Position numbers and translations under genes: made by a program. From Mesaphorura yosii (Eukaryota > Arthropoda > Collembola > Poduromorpha > Tullbergiidae): a stretch of 64,000 nt of DNA. How positions within the stretch are numbered: position 1 is the first letter of the stretch; every line of letters starts with the position of its first letter. Below, piece after piece: positions 20,071 through 35,000 of this stretch. The notes below the pieces were generated by a model. It had not been told where the DNA came from, ran no database searches, and worked only from the letters and a program-made list of their open reading frames with translations. The DNA is taken from the NCBI GenBank assembly GCA_009869945.1, contig WIXG01000212.1:1-64000 (forward strand). The letters are read 5' to 3'.

Positions 20071-23000
20071 ATGGCTGCAGAACCGAACATTGATTTGGCT
20101 TCGTTGCCGCAAGACGTGCGGGACAAACTGGCTGAACTCGAGCTGGAATTGTCTGAAGGTAAGCTCAAATCAATCATTAGCATTCTGGCTCATTTAACTT
20201 AGCTGCTCTTCGGGCTCATTTACACTGCTTGCCTGCGCTTTCCATACAACTTGCATTGCATTGCTTCTATTTTGCTCTCTCGAATATTGAAACCATGCAG
20301 AATGCATTCCCAATTTGAATTTCATAAGCCGAACTGCCGAACATTCCACAAGTCTGAAAATATGCAATTGTGAACGGATTTTTGTCTTTGCTTATTAGCA
20401 TAGCTCTTTGCCATTGCAAGATGATAATGACAATAAACGCTTTAAGAACCGACGTAACGATAAGTGTTTGCCGTTTGCAACTAGAAACGAAATTTTAATC
20501 TTAAGTAAGATTATTGCGAACTAGAACGATTTATACGACCTGTGACTTAGCGGCAGGAGACATTTGGGACCCGGGTATATTGCATGCATGTGCGCGTATG
20601 AAGCACATGCAAATATACAGCCACTCATGAATGGCATTTCATTTTATAATCTGCAAGACCGAAACGGCTCACGACAGTGTCAACACCACTCGTTGTTTAA
20701 CCCCCACTGCATTTAGGTTCATGTAACCTCATTCGTCCCTCTGTGATCCCTTTGTCGACTCTCGCCACAGTTTCAATGACACTTTACCCCATAGCTCCGT
20801 CGGGAGTCGAGGGATGTGGTTGAAAAACAATCCCAATGTTACTCTTGGCCCCGAAAATATATCCTGAAATTTTCATTCAAATCCGATCAACAGTTCCCGA
20901 GATAACGTGGACACAGATTGATGGTGTCTAGACCATGGCAAATCTATTATAATTGCAAGCAATTATAATAAGGGAAGATGAGCTTGAAGATGAGACCAAG
21001 AGCATGTGACATGGCGCGACGTTACGAGGCGAGATTGATGATGTAATTTAATGTAAATATGTTTTTTTTTAATTATTATAACGCGAGCGCCCCAAGGTTG
21101 GCTTGCATGAAGCACCATGAAGTGTGTTGTAGCTTGTGGGAGAGATTTACGTTAATCTCAGCTTCTACAACTCAATGATTAGCTTAAGTATTCTGGACTC
21201 CAAGTCAGACGGAGCTAAGCCATAACACGCGATACGCGACGACGAAAGAGAGAATCTCTTTGCTCTCGCATTTCGCATCTGCCTTCCAAGAAATTTCCAT
21301 TGCGTGATTGCGTGCATTTGTGTTTTTATCATGTCATTGTCGCTAGTGTGACTGGGCTTATCGACCTGCTGGCTTTTAATGCAGAGCTCAGAGCAGAGAT
21401 TCAAATTCAATGATTCACGAAGCGGTGACGCTGGCTGGGCTGAGCGCTGTTGCCGCTCATGAAATAGACCGGGTCGGGCCAGTACGGTGAGTCATTCGTC
21501 ATTTTATTCATGTTGATGTCGGCCAGAGTTCTGACAACAATGGAATGCGACGTCGACGTGAGAGTTTATCTCCAAATGCACAATATTGATGGTATGCAAT
21601 GCTAAGCTGGTCTGTTATTTAGTGTTCAGATGGCAGACGAAATCAAACAGTGGCTGAACAAAGAGTTGTCAAGCCGAGGCGAGGCCCCGTTTTGCTGATG
21701 CTTTTTGTTATGCAAATATTGCTCTTCTTAAATTGGCTTCTTCCTTTGAATATGCATTCAAATTACAAGCGCAATAAATTACGGCTGGGTTGCTGGCTGG
21801 TTAATTCAGGCTTTGACTAAGTTTCTGCAGAGCGCAGTGCAGTGCAGACTACAAAGAAGCTGTGGGACGTTGGCATTCAATTAGCAAGTCCGAACCGAGC
21901 TCGAGCCCGAATTCAAAGGGAAAGGATCTTGTTTCTTGTTTCTGCAAAAGTGCAGTTTCTTTTATGTTTGACGATGAGCTGAATGAGATGCTAATTCTAT
22001 TCTAGTAATTCAGTATCAAACTGTAAAATGCTGGTGCCGGCCATTTGCAGTCTGCAGTCGTTTGAGGAAAATGGTGCCGTTACTTAATTTGGTTAAGAAA
22101 TCAAGACACAAAGGAATCGCAGGACAGGAGAGAGACACAATCTGAATTTTGTTGAACGTCAAGTCAAGTCCGGCGTGGCCCGCTGGCCAAGCACACAGAA
22201 GTTACGGGTTCATTACTCATTCGCTTTTCCTTATTGCTTCTTGACGGTGACGATCTTGACCCGGGCCCGACGAGCTAGACCACAAATGTTGTCAATGCGA
22301 TGTCAATTGGAGTTCAGTGCAGTGTAATGCCAAATGCAAAGCAAAGAACAGTATTGAGATTCGAAGTTCAAGATTAAATAAAGTCATAAATCACTGGGAA
22401 CAAACATGTAATTACTGTTTGTGGTCACATTTAACATTTGTATGAGTACAAAATCGTGTATCGTGCTTGTGTACAGCACAGATTGCAGTGCAGTTCGTGA
22501 ATGTTCGAATTGGAATGCTGCTGCTGCTGTTTAATTTCTTGTTTCTTTGTTCGCTCGGATCCGTAACCTGCGTCTGTAAATCAAATCAGAGATTCATGAC
22601 AAGCCGGACAGGGCGAAGATTGCCAGAATCCTAGTCTTCAGGCTAATACGAGTATGAATATGAATACGAATGAATATTGAATTTGCGTTTGGCCTCTGCT
22701 GCATTGAATATCAATTTGTCTGTTTCGCACGTTAAATGCACCTTAATTAGCATTTCACTCATAACCAACTGCAAAATGCAATTAGTCGCATCGCTTTCAA
22801 TAAACGTACGGTGAATGAATGAAAGAGACTAAATTCTGTGTTCTGTCCCGTCGCGTCTCGTCTCGTCCCCTTGCCTGAACTGAATTTAGCAATTTTGACT
22901 CAAGGCTTCAAATTCTACTTCGACTTCGGGCTGTAAATGGACGGTGACTGACCAAATTTAAATGGGAATCAATATGAAATGCAAATGCGAATCTCTCGCA

Positions 23001-26000
23001 TCCCCGTCCAACTGATCTGGCACGACACGACACGGTAAATTACTCTTTGATGAATAATGAATCTTTCATTACCCACGGCCGGCAAGGCACAGGCTGCAAA
23101 CGAGAAATCCAATTTGTACTATGTATGAAAAGACGAGGCGACGCGATTTCACGTTCACCGTTCACGCAACAGATTGAACCCAGCCCTACCCAGAGCAGCT
23201 TCTTGAATCTTGCCATGCCGATGCCGTGTGTGTGAGTCGAGTTGTGGGATGCGGAAATTAATTATTCGCGAGCCGCATGAAAGTAATTAGTATGTATGAA
23301 TACGAAATTGAAATCTGGCTGAATGTTGGTCTGGTCGTGAAAGAAGGGTTAACGCAGTGCGGAGTGCGTGCGTGTCGACTGGCAAAGTTATTTAACCTCT
23401 CCAATGGCTTGAGGCGACCTTTCTGAAGGTCATTCCGTATTCATATTTCATCTTTCGCATTTCGCAGTGTGAGCGAGCTGCGTATTGTTGTATTACGATT
23501 GCGGGTTCATTAAATTTACTCTACAACAATGAAAAACGGTACTTTGAGTGTTGAAATTCGTGTAATTCGTGTAATCATGTTGCAGTTGCGTGTGATTCAA
23601 TTGAGATTGCATTGTGGATTGTCAATTGCGAGGTTTCTTTAATAAACACAAACGCGGTATTGATTTACGTTTATTGGTCTGACCACTCAATCGACCAGCC
23701 GGCTGGAGTGTCCCTTGGGTTGAAATGACTTGCGAGCAGTTTGTTCATTATTTCTCATTTCTTGTTTATTGTGGGATTTCGCGTTTCGTGCGCGCGTTTA
23801 TGATTCTGATTTCAAAGACCTACTTTTCAACTGAGGCCCGGCGAAAATAAACAACAGCAATCCAATTTGACAAAAATCTGTTCGCGTCGATTTTGATCAT
23901 AATTTCATATTTCGTGTTTCATGTCGCAACTCGCAATGTTTGGCGTTGGCTTGAATTTACTTTGCAACTGTCAGACTTCAGTGCAGACTGCTTTGAAGTT
24001 TGGGCAGGGAAAGAAATTCGAAGAAGATTGGCATTCTATAAATAGGCATCAAATGACAGTTCAATCTCAATCCCATCTGCACTGCAGTGCATTGCACAGC
24101 AGCCTGAGAATTCACTGTGGCGGCAGTACGACAAGAATGGCGTGGCATGAAATTGCCCAACAATAAATTGTAATTGTAATTTAGATTTCATGTTGAACGA
24201 TGAACGCCTTAACGCAAACGCCAGCTGCCTGTGCCTGTGATTGCAATGCAAATGGACAGCCCAGCTCAGGCTGCCCAGAAGAAGACAACAATCGTTTAGC
24301 TGTGGTCAACAATCACGTCGTCACATCTTCACACTTCACAGCTCATGATCCGCAATACGCGCCTTGCCATCACAATCACAATACCAAAGCTGGCCTGGCT
24401 GGCCTTCTGTTTCATACCCAAATCGTAGACGCAGAGGCAGACTGACGTGCAGGGTGGGCGAAGCTAATTTGCTTTGATGCTGCCAACACAAACATCTACA
24501 TTCTCTCCACGCCACGCCAATTCTGATGTATCTGTTGCCGTTGCTATTATTATCTTCCCATTAATTCTTTCCCAGTCCTGTCCAAGCTGAGTCAATCTCC
24601 TCAATCAACTTCCTATAAACACAAACTTCCTCGTACGCCAAACATTTTTATTGTAAAAGATCCGCTTTGGCTTTTGGAATTGAGATCTGCCTTTCCCACA
24701 CAATTTGCTATACCTCATTAGTAAATTAACTTGACACGAAGCGAGAAATCTCCGTGATTTGATTCGGGTTTGGCATACGCGTTCTGAGAAGCCTTGAGTG
24801 AGAAGAATCAAGCCGACGCCGCAAATAGCCGCATCCGCATGAATGGCAGTTGAATGTGTCTCAGGGTTTATGAAATATGTTTTTATAAATAAATCGTGGC
24901 GAGGCGACTGATTGTCAACCGCGAACGGGTACGCGTACGCGAAGACGGTCGACAGTCGTGAGCACAATTAAGGTTAAATTTGAAGGCATCGTGATTCGCG
25001 AGTATCACTGCAACAGTTTCATTGTTCGCCTAAATACCTTCTGCCTCAGCTACACTAAATAGTGCCCTTGTGACATAAATTCGTCGTGATTCGACCCATT
25101 TGCTATTCGCATTCCCATTCGCTTTGGTCTTCGTCATCTCCGCGTGCTTTTGTTTGTTCTGGCTTGGCTTGTCCTCTTGGCTTCGCTCGGAGGACGAACG
25201 ACCGATTGTTATCAAAGAATTGATTTTGGAGCCAACAAAACAAAGGAAGTATTTTATTTGGAATTAAATCACAATTCACATTCACAGCGCAGCGCCGCTG
25301 CCGCTGTGGCTAGAACAATGGCCCATTTTTATTCAGCATTGAAATTGAAAATGAGTCTCCGGCATGCTTGACTTGGCTTGGCTTCGATTGTGTTGCGGCA
25401 TTGCATCAATTCCATTTTGGTCTAAAATCCACAGCCAAATTACGCTTGCAATTGCAATCTCCAAATTGGAGGTTATTCTCATAAAAATTAAATTAAATTA
25501 CCACTGTGACGCTGCGGCGTGTTTTTTGGGTGTCTGTGAGGCTAATTGGGAATTTATGACCGAGCTTTCGACTTTTACTTTACCCAAACTTTTATTTAAC
25601 ATTGCATTAACTCCATTTATGCCACAAACTTAATTTCATGCTAAGTTAATGATTTATTGCCAGCAAAGTGGTATCGAATTAAGATCATCATGAAAATGTA
25701 ATGCAAACGGCAAACAGCAAACACCGCTCGCTGCGCCAGGGAGCCTGAGCCTGCAGGAGCGAATTGCAATTGCGAATGTGAGATGACTTCATTCATTGTT
25801 GTACACCAAACGCTCCTCGACTCATCGCTGCGTTGAAGAGGAACGAATTTAAATTTCAGGTTGTTGCTAACCTTGAGCCTAGAATTTGAATTGCAATTTC
25901 ATTGCCGAGTGAAATCGTGCATTTCAGCATTTCCCAAACGCGAAACAGCAATTCGTTGGCTTGGCAAGCACCCAAAAGCCAAAAGTCAGACAGGCATTGT

Positions 26001-29000
26001 TTGAGTTTTGCAGCAGCAAACAGCATGAATGAATGGGTTTGGGGTTTTTTTGGCTTTGCATTTTGGAGAAACTGAAAGCGCATTAAATTGGCAATTTGAA
26101 TTGTGTTTCGATTTTTCTGCTGCAAACAGGCCAGGCCAACATGGTTCACATTGAGCCATTGCTGGCTTGCTGGCTGCCCTGTCAATGCATTGCATCATTA
26201 TTGACTTAATTGATGGCTGAGTGCAATGGCAGGCAGGCAGGCTGACCACCGGCCATGTAAGTACTGTTGTAATTACTGGCCGAACCTAGAAAAGAAAAGG
26301 GCGAAGACACAGGGCACGTTCATCTTTGCCTTCGAGTGTGGTGATCTCTTTCTTGATCTGTCGATTGTGTCGTGATGCAGCGATGCTGTGCTCTGAATAA
26401 GGAAACTGCTACGCTGAAGGCTTGACGTTGACTCCCACATAACCGGGCTGAATAATGAGAAAATTGCCATTGCTGCATTGCGAAGCAACTCTGACCAGAA
26501 TACAATGCATCACTTCTGATTCTGATTCTGTTTCTGTATCGTTTCGTTTAATGAAGGTTATTGTGTTGGCAATTACCACATAGCCACATTCTAATGCAGT
26601 GTAAACGTGAGTACGCGTACGACGCGGACGCGCAAGGCGATGGAGATGAAGATGATGATTGTTGAGTTGAATGGTGCATGCTGTGGCTGTGGCATGGCTG
26701 AAGCTGAGGTGAAGGTACGGACACACATGAAGCTCTACGATAAGGTACATCAACAATGCCTATGCAATTCGATGCTGACTTGACGCTGACGTTGTTGAAA
26801 AGGGGTGGATGTGGATTTAAATGTGCTTTATCTCAGCAGCCGCCAACAGTCAAGTCAAACATTGTACTCGTACTGTGGAATGACCTGGCTCGCTGGTGTT
26901 TGATATCAAATTCAAATGCCAAATGCGTCGTGGCTTCGCTCGTCGGTCGAGGAATTGATAAGATTTCTTAGCGCTCGCCCTGGCATTTGTGTGTTGACTC
27001 GGCTCGGCGCAAGTAAACAAGTCAGAAATAGTGCCAATGCAGTGCCGAGAATTTTTGTATCGAATTGAATATTGAGCTCCATTCATTTTACGTACGTGCG
27101 CTGATCGACAATCGTCCGCGTTCCATGCAGTTGTAAGTTATAAATAAATATTACAAATGCAAATGAGATTCCTGACTCCAGTACCAGTTTGCCAGTTTAC
27201 GTTGTTACGTAACGTGTTGAGTGTCGAGTGTCGAGTCGTGACTGCATTGTTTCTTGACAAGCATAAGCATAAGAAACCTGGCTGAATTAATCAAAAGCCG
27301 CTGCTTCTTCGGCTTCGTCTTCAACGTGGACTTCGTGTGACTGCATTCATTTGTGATCGAGGGTGCTGGCTGCACGTGTTGTGCAATGAAAAGCGTGTAA
27401 ATTCTTAATTCGTAATTCGTAAACATCGCAAGTCAAGTCAAGCCAGTCAGTTAGGCTAAAGCTTAATTCATTTCATTGCAGTGCAGTTCAGTTCAGTTCA
27501 GTGCTCGAGTTGCGTCTGCGCTGCTGCGTTTAAGTGAGAATTATGATGACGAGGACGGAAGTTGAGAAATCTCAGTAAACTGTAAACTCAACGCTAAACA
27601 AGTGAAGTGAGATTTTGATTATTGTGCTGCAGTGCGAGTGGGTCTTGTGAAATGATTTCATGGATTTCATACGCGTACGCGTACGCATTTTGACTGGCGA
27701 GGCGCGTCTGCAGCGTGTTCGTCTAATTTCCCAAGACAGGAAACAGCAACGGCAAGACGAGTGCATCCAATCCAATTGTATTTTTATTGTGGGAGAAATT
27801 CAGCGATTGCGATTGTTGTAATAACTGTGAATTGTTGACCTGTGATCTCTTCTCTCTTCTGCCGTGCCTTCTTATGCATTTGCTCTCATTATGCACATTA
27901 GCCTGAGCGAATTCTCGTGTTTGTGTTGCTCTGAGACAGTTACACAGTAATTACTTAAGTTGACTCGCTGCGCTGGCGTGCGTGGACGTCGAATCGCGTC
28001 GCGTATTTGGTATTTTATTAGTCAACAATTGTGCATTGTTTCTGGTCGTGTGAATTCGAATGTCGTCAAACACAATCGCGTTACAATTGCTTTGCTACGA
28101 TTACAATTACAATTACAGTGACGATTTACAATTCCAAATGTGCGTGGAGTGAACAGAGCCAAGTCGAAGTGAGAGCGTGGCCGAGTCAAGTCAGTTCAGT
28201 CTGTCAAAGACTTAAGCAAAGCAAAGCAAGGAATATCATATTTTTATTTCTGCCTGCGATTTACGACTTGTGATTTACGATTGTGATTGTGCATTCAAAT
28301 TTCAGTTCAGTTCACAAGAATTTCACGTCGTGTTCTGACCAACTCACACATTTCTCATTGCAAAATTGTGTAAAGCAGGCAAAAGCAAAAAAAAAGGCTA
28401 GAACTCTTCTCAGACAGCAATTTTGCAGTTGGAATTTCGATTCGGGTTCGTAGAATTGCTTGGCAAACTAGAAATTCGGCTGGGCTAAGGCAAATTAAAA
28501 AATTGCAGCTTGTAATTAAAATACGAGGACTAGGGATACGACTGCGAGTAATTTGATCCTATCTCGTCTCCGTCGTGCCGTGCAGTGGTGCTGTGCACAA
28601 ACATAAACAGAGAGCGACATGAGTAATTGTCTAATTGTAATTAGTATTCATCAATTCAGTCGCTGGCTTGACTGTAATTGGCGATGTTGGTTCATGTTTA
28701 CACGAGCAGTTGCATAATCCCAAGACAGACGACATATCAAAGGCAGAGCTCTACCAGTCAAAGCCAAAACAACGCTGCCGCGCTGAGATAATGAGATAAG
28801 AGCCAAGATGTGTGGAATGAAGCGTGACGTTAATTAAATCTGTGATTGCGAATTGCATCTTCATCTTTGTCCACGCAAGTCGCAGTGTAAAGTGAATGTG
28901 CAAGCAAAAATTGCTGCGAGAATTGCAATTGGAATTGGACTCTTATTAATGTGGAACTGCTCTTAAAAGGACATTCGATACTCGCAGTTAATTTTCAACG

Positions 29001-32000
29001 TGACACTCGGCTCGGCTAAAGGCGCAGTAGGAAATTGATGACCTACGTCGACGGCGAGATAATTTATGGATCCGTTCGTATTCCATAAAAGTCAAAATAA
29101 TCAAACAATGCTAATTATCTCGCGCTGAACTGATTTACTCAAATTTCACTTTTTGGTTCACGTATTAAGAGTGCATGTCGCATGTGATGCGTTTCGAATG
29201 CTCGTGACTGGCAAGGACTTTAGTGCGCTTTGAATCATCGACTCGTAAACAGTAAACAGTGCACACGTCGAAATGAAGGCGTTGACGTGGGACAAATTTC
29301 GTCGGCTGATGGGCGGCAAGAAGAAGGCAGACGACGGCAAATCACCGGAAATTGATTCGGCCAAGTTTCAGAGAAGTTATTCATTCAAACGAGCTTCGGT
29401 GCGGAAAAGTGCAAAGCGAAGTCAAGTTCAGAGTCAGAATTCGCATTCGCAGCCGACAAACGATTCGAGAGGAGCGTCATCGCCCATGACGTCTTGTGCT
29501 CAACCGAGAATCAATCAAAATCCTCATGGTCATGGACATATGCAGCGGGTCCCTTCTCAGCCTGACTTGGACTCACACCTTCCTACGCGATGCCACGTGC
29601 GCGTCCGCCAGCGACAGCGTGTGCCCTTTGACGAGTCTCCGCTTTCTCCTCCGCCAGCGATGGCAGCCGCACCCGCGCCAGTGTCCTCCACCTCAGCTCA
29701 CCATGAAAAATGGACCAGACTCGAATCTCCTCCATCCGAAATCGATATCGAAGACGATGATGAGAGAACAAATTGGATCCTGCGTAGACAAAGGGAAGAG
29801 CAGCTGCAGGCGCAGGAGCATTTGACTCAGCAATTTAGTCAGATTGCGATTGGGCGGAGGGCAAGAATCCAACGGTTGCTCAGTCAAGAGGCTGAATTAG
29901 AATTGGAAGGCGACCATGATCAGGACTCCGAGCTGGTCGGCTGCGTCACGAGACAGAGCACAGGCGATTCGGCGTTGTCCAGAATGAGCGTGCACTCCTG
30001 CAGCAGTGCAGGCGCAGGATCGGGCTCGGGTCCTGGCGCTGGAATGGGCCACAGCCGCATTTACCAGCGCAGCAACTTAAACGTGTCCTCGTCGCTGGCG
30101 TCATCGCATCAGCATGCGAGCAAGCCAAATTCAGTCGTCGCAGCCCGCAGCAGAAGTCGCCTCAGCATGTCCGCCCTCAACCTGCTGGACGAGTCCGTCG
30201 AATACACGCAAGACATGCCGTTGATAACCGCAACTTCGTTGTCTTCCGAAGGAAATCGGCGTTCCTCCCGAATGAACGCATCCACTGACTCCGTAAACTT
30301 TGAAGATAGAAAATGCGTGTCTGCGCTTGATTCTGGCTGCTTTCTGAGCAACAGCAACTCCAACAGCGGAAAGTCATCAGCCGATATCCCTAGCGCCAGC
30401 GTCAGTGCAGGTGCGGGTGCAGGGCTTGGGCCACTTGGGGGCAGCCGTCTGAATCTGAGCAAATATGACGACGAGGACCCACCACGAAGCTTCTGGTGGA
30501 CACATCAAAAGGCTGGGTCCACGCTTACAACTTCGTCTGCCGCGTCGAGGGATTCGGGCTACTCTTATGGTGGCAGGGCGCCTAGTCGCAACGGTTGGGT
30601 GTGGGGCAACCTGGCTAATAAAATGTTTGGACGTGGACAAAAGCCAAAGGGCCCGACGCTGAGTGTGAGTAAAGAAGGCTATTTCCAGCGAACCAATCTC
30701 AGGCGATCTTCGTCAAAGGGAAAGAAAGTCAAGCTCGCGACGCGGTCGTCGGGCAGGCTCCGTAAGACGCCGAGTGGGCGAAGAAGGAAGATAACCCCAA
30801 CGCCGAGTCAGACGGAAGGTCAAGAAGTGCTGTCCGCCGGCGCCAACGCCACCGCTTGCTCGCCATCTTTCGAAAACTTCGCACAAGACGATGGCACAAT
30901 CGATTCGTCGAACAACAGCATTTACCAATCGTACGTTCCCCTCATGCGCCGAGACCAGCTTCATTTCAGCGGATCCTCAACCGCGCTCTTCCAGCAGCAG
31001 GTCGAGCTTGTCCTACCCGAAAGGAGAAAGTCGAAAAGTAGTTCAAGTGAAGATGCACGTGAAACCCACGGCGCCGCCGCCGCGGCCACGCGATCAGCAG
31101 CGCCAACGCGCTTTGAAATGGCCGAAATTCGTCTGCCACGACTCAAGTGTCCAAGCCAAAGCCCCACCAGCCCAAATCCCAATCCATGCTGTCTAGTTAA
31201 TCATAATCTCGCCATCGCCAATTTGGATCGTTACGGGCATAATTACGGTTATCATGCAAATGCAGATCATCACGGTCATAATGAGACTGAGAATTGTGAT
31301 GAAAGTTGGGACCAAGTTGGGTGCTGTGAGAAAATGCAAAGGGAAATGCAATTGCAAGCCGAAGATCGAGATCGTGACGGATCATCTTCTCACACTGGCG
31401 TGAATGCGTCTGCCGCAAGCAGCAATCATCTTCGTAATAAGAGCAGCAGCAACAACAGAGTGAGAGTGATTGTTACAAAATCAAGCCTTCTTCGCGCAAA
31501 ACAGTCACACACACTTTCGAGGCGCAGACGACAAGCCAGAATGGCACTGGCAAATGCGAGTGCGAATCTGCATGCTATTAATAACCAGCAGCAAGCAGCA
31601 GTCAAAAATTCCGATTTGTTCGTGTTACCAAGACCAAACCTCAGCCTCGGCTTGAGTATGAGTACGAGCAGCAGCAAAATGGGTAAGAAGCGCCCTGGCT
31701 TTGGCTAGTTAATCACGCTTAATTGGGCCAGCTGTCATGAAAATTTGAAAATGCAGCCTACATTGGTGCATTGCATTGCTGGCGCCGGGAAACGAGGCCA
31801 AGACAATTAAGTCAGCTTACAATACACAAATGACAGCAAACAGCTTCAATTGTGTACCACAATTGAATTTGTGGCTCAGACTTGAGCCGTTCATCAAACT
31901 CAAACTCGATGATGATAATTGTATGATGAGTAATTAAAGAATTGCCCAACTCGGTCGGCCAATTTCTTTAGGCCGCCGCGCCGTTTCAATAATTTGCAAA

Positions 32001-35000
32001 TTATCGTCTTTAGGTTACTGCTGTAAAGTTTATACTCTCGTTCTAAAGCGGATTTTGATCTTGCGTCTTTGCTTCTTGCTGATTAGAATTTAGCTCGTGT
32101 GCTCACTGTTCGCTGTTTACCTTGTTTATTGTCATTGATTGAATGGTGATGGCTGGCCCCTTTGGAGACCTGCCATCAGACGTTGTTTGGACTTTCATTT
32201 GTCTCATTCCGAGTTTCCGACTGCCGTCTGCTGCCGGCCCGTCAAAGTTAAGTTAACGGGCTTCATGCACGCGCATGTGCTCGTTATGGCTTCGGCATGG
32301 GCTTCCGTGACTGGTGACAATAGCGCTGCGGACTGCCTGGACTGCTTGGGCTACAATACAGCAAAGAGTGAATTGTGTATCAATTTAGATTTAGATATAC
32401 AATTCGCTTAACCGAAATACTTACAGCAATTGCCCATAAAGTGAATAAAGGTAAGGAGAGACGTCAAATGTCGAAATGTCAAGGCGTATCGCGTGTCGAA
32501 GATGGCGAGACGATGGTCGGACCTCACGCCCGCTTTTTATTGTGGCGATTGGCCTTTTCTACATTTTGCTAGGCATTTCCAGCAGAAGTTGATTGAGGAA
32601 ATTCTACTGAGGGTTGAAGGTTCATAAGCTCAGAGATTTGAGTTAAATTAGTTGGCGTTTGTGATGGCGACGACGACGGTGAATTGAAAACATTCGCCTG
32701 ACATGATACAATCTCGCTACTAAATTGCAAATTGTCAACTTCACCTGGATAGGAAATTACTTTCTCAAGATTCGAGATTGTTTGTATCATTCAAGGCTTG
32801 AATGCATGAAACATAGAAAGAAGCACGAAGCACTTTCTCCGTAATAAGAAACTAATCTCCTGTACTCTGGTATTGTCATCTCTCAAATTCGCACGTACTG
32901 GTGGCACAAGCAGAAGAAGGTAATCTCTTACGTGCGTCGTGTTTATGACCACATCCGAAATTGTTGATTGCTGAGACGGGGCGCGGCAGATTGAGCTCAG
33001 CGTAATAAAACCTCGTCCGCGACCCGTCTCGTCTCGAATTTTCACAATAATTCCGACAAGATTGAGGCTCATAATGTCATAAAAACTTTGTCGTCTGTCT
33101 ACAAAGCCAAGGCGAAGCCGCCGTGGTTGGCTGGCTTTGGCCATTTGTTTCGTAGGAAATGCGGCCAGACCGGGCTTGAATCAGAGCTAAATTAGGCTCA
33201 AACTATGTATTTATTGCAGGCACAAGTGGCAGTGGCAGTGAAGGCACGAAATAATGAAATGAGGTTGATCATCTTCCATCCAATTGCCACTTGTGTCCAC
33301 ATAACAGACACAGACAGAATGCACGCACATATGGAAATGGAAATAGAAGTCTAAATATGAACAAGTTGATGAGAAACATGAGAAACGGGGCCGCCATGGA
33401 TGATGGAGATGCTTATGTCTAACTTGACCATATTCCTTCCTTAATTACACAAAATGCTCTGCTTCTGCTGCCGCTGGTGTGAGTGAACTAGATACGAGAA
33501 TAACGAACGAAACAGTGCAGTGAGGGCTAGTCAAGTTCACTTTGTAGTTCATATTTCGTGTATCGAGTACGTGTGGGAGTGTGATGCGGCTGGCAAGTCG
33601 AAGTCCAGAAGGGGAATTATTTGTTTTTCTCCTCGTTTGTGGGTCCATGCCCCAAAGTAACTGGCTAACTGGCCTGATGCGTGAAAATATGATTGCAACA
33701 TATGCTCTGCTTCAGTTTTTTTTTTACCAGCAAGCACGGATTCAAGGAACGACCAAAGTTTTACACATTTTATCCGGCTGCTGTGCTGCAAGTGTTTATG
33801 ATGATCTCGTTTCTCGAGCCTCGAAGTCCCCGATCGACCGATTAACTTCTGTAAACGCTTCGGTGCGAGCGAGCTCCTCGTTGTCATTATCGCACATCGC
33901 ACATTGCGTTGCCTGGCTTTGTTGTGATTCTTGCATTTGGAGTCTCACATTTGAGTGACGCTCCGTGTACTTGAGAGATAAAGATACAAAGATTGTTTTT
34001 GAGACAGAGATTTGAATCTGTCTTGTTTATCTGAAGCTGAAGCAACAGCAGAAACGACATTACTCCGAAGTGTACTTGTAACATGTACGGGAACTCTCAT
34101 TCTTTATTCATGACATCAACATTCTTCGGCACTGCACTGCATTTGGACGGGATGGATTTTGGGCTCTTGACTCCGTGCATTCAGTGTCTGTTTCTGCTCT
34201 TCTGCATTTGAGTCTCGTCTGGAACTGGAACCCATCTCATGCGAATGTGAAGTGCGTACGTGGCTGCGTAGTGCTTAGTCGCAGTCAAATCAAGTCAGTC
34301 TTTCTCCGCTCGCTTTCGAAGAAAGATGACGAGCTTCTCCTTCCGAGTGCGTGCATTGCATTTAGCCAGCGTCTTTTGTTGTGTAAATCCAGTGCGGGTG
34401 TGAGAGCACCGGAAACAAACGACGCGACTCATTTGAGTCATATGTGCTGCGCGTAATTCGGGAATTCACTGAAAGTGACTTATCTCTGCTGTGCTCGAGA
34501 TTTCTTTATCTCCTTGTGATGTGATAAGTGATCCATGGTGCTTAATCTGCCCTGCTCAGGGGCTACAGTCACCGATTACGAACGAACCTGTCAATAAGAA
34601 AGTGTGTGATTGTGAGACAAGTGAAACTGGAACGACACACGAATGAGAATTGTCATGGTCAAGTTTCGTAGAAGCTTATCTCGTTTTACACATTGAGCGT
34701 TTACACAAGAGTGAGGATTGAGATTCTTGGAAATGTCAACAAGGCTTCGCTCACGCCATCACGCGTGCGATTGTGACCAGGCATTTTGTTTGCCTCAATT
34801 ACTAAATTCCCTCGCTCTGGCTTAAATGTCAGTCGAGTTATTTTTGATGGACTGGGCTGGACTGGGCTTTCGATTTTGACAGGCAATTGGGTCATTGCTT
34901 TGCTATTGCTTTGAGTGATGGATGGGCACTTCCGGTCCACGTATTATGCATTAGCATTACGATTCGTATTGTGCAATATAATGCAATGGGCCAATCCAGG

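Noticed and set aside
24200-24445. 81-codon plus-strand frame with several Cys residues in Dip2 intron 1
   Set aside because: No splice partners, promoter or similarity; length is within chance expectation for this amount of sequence.
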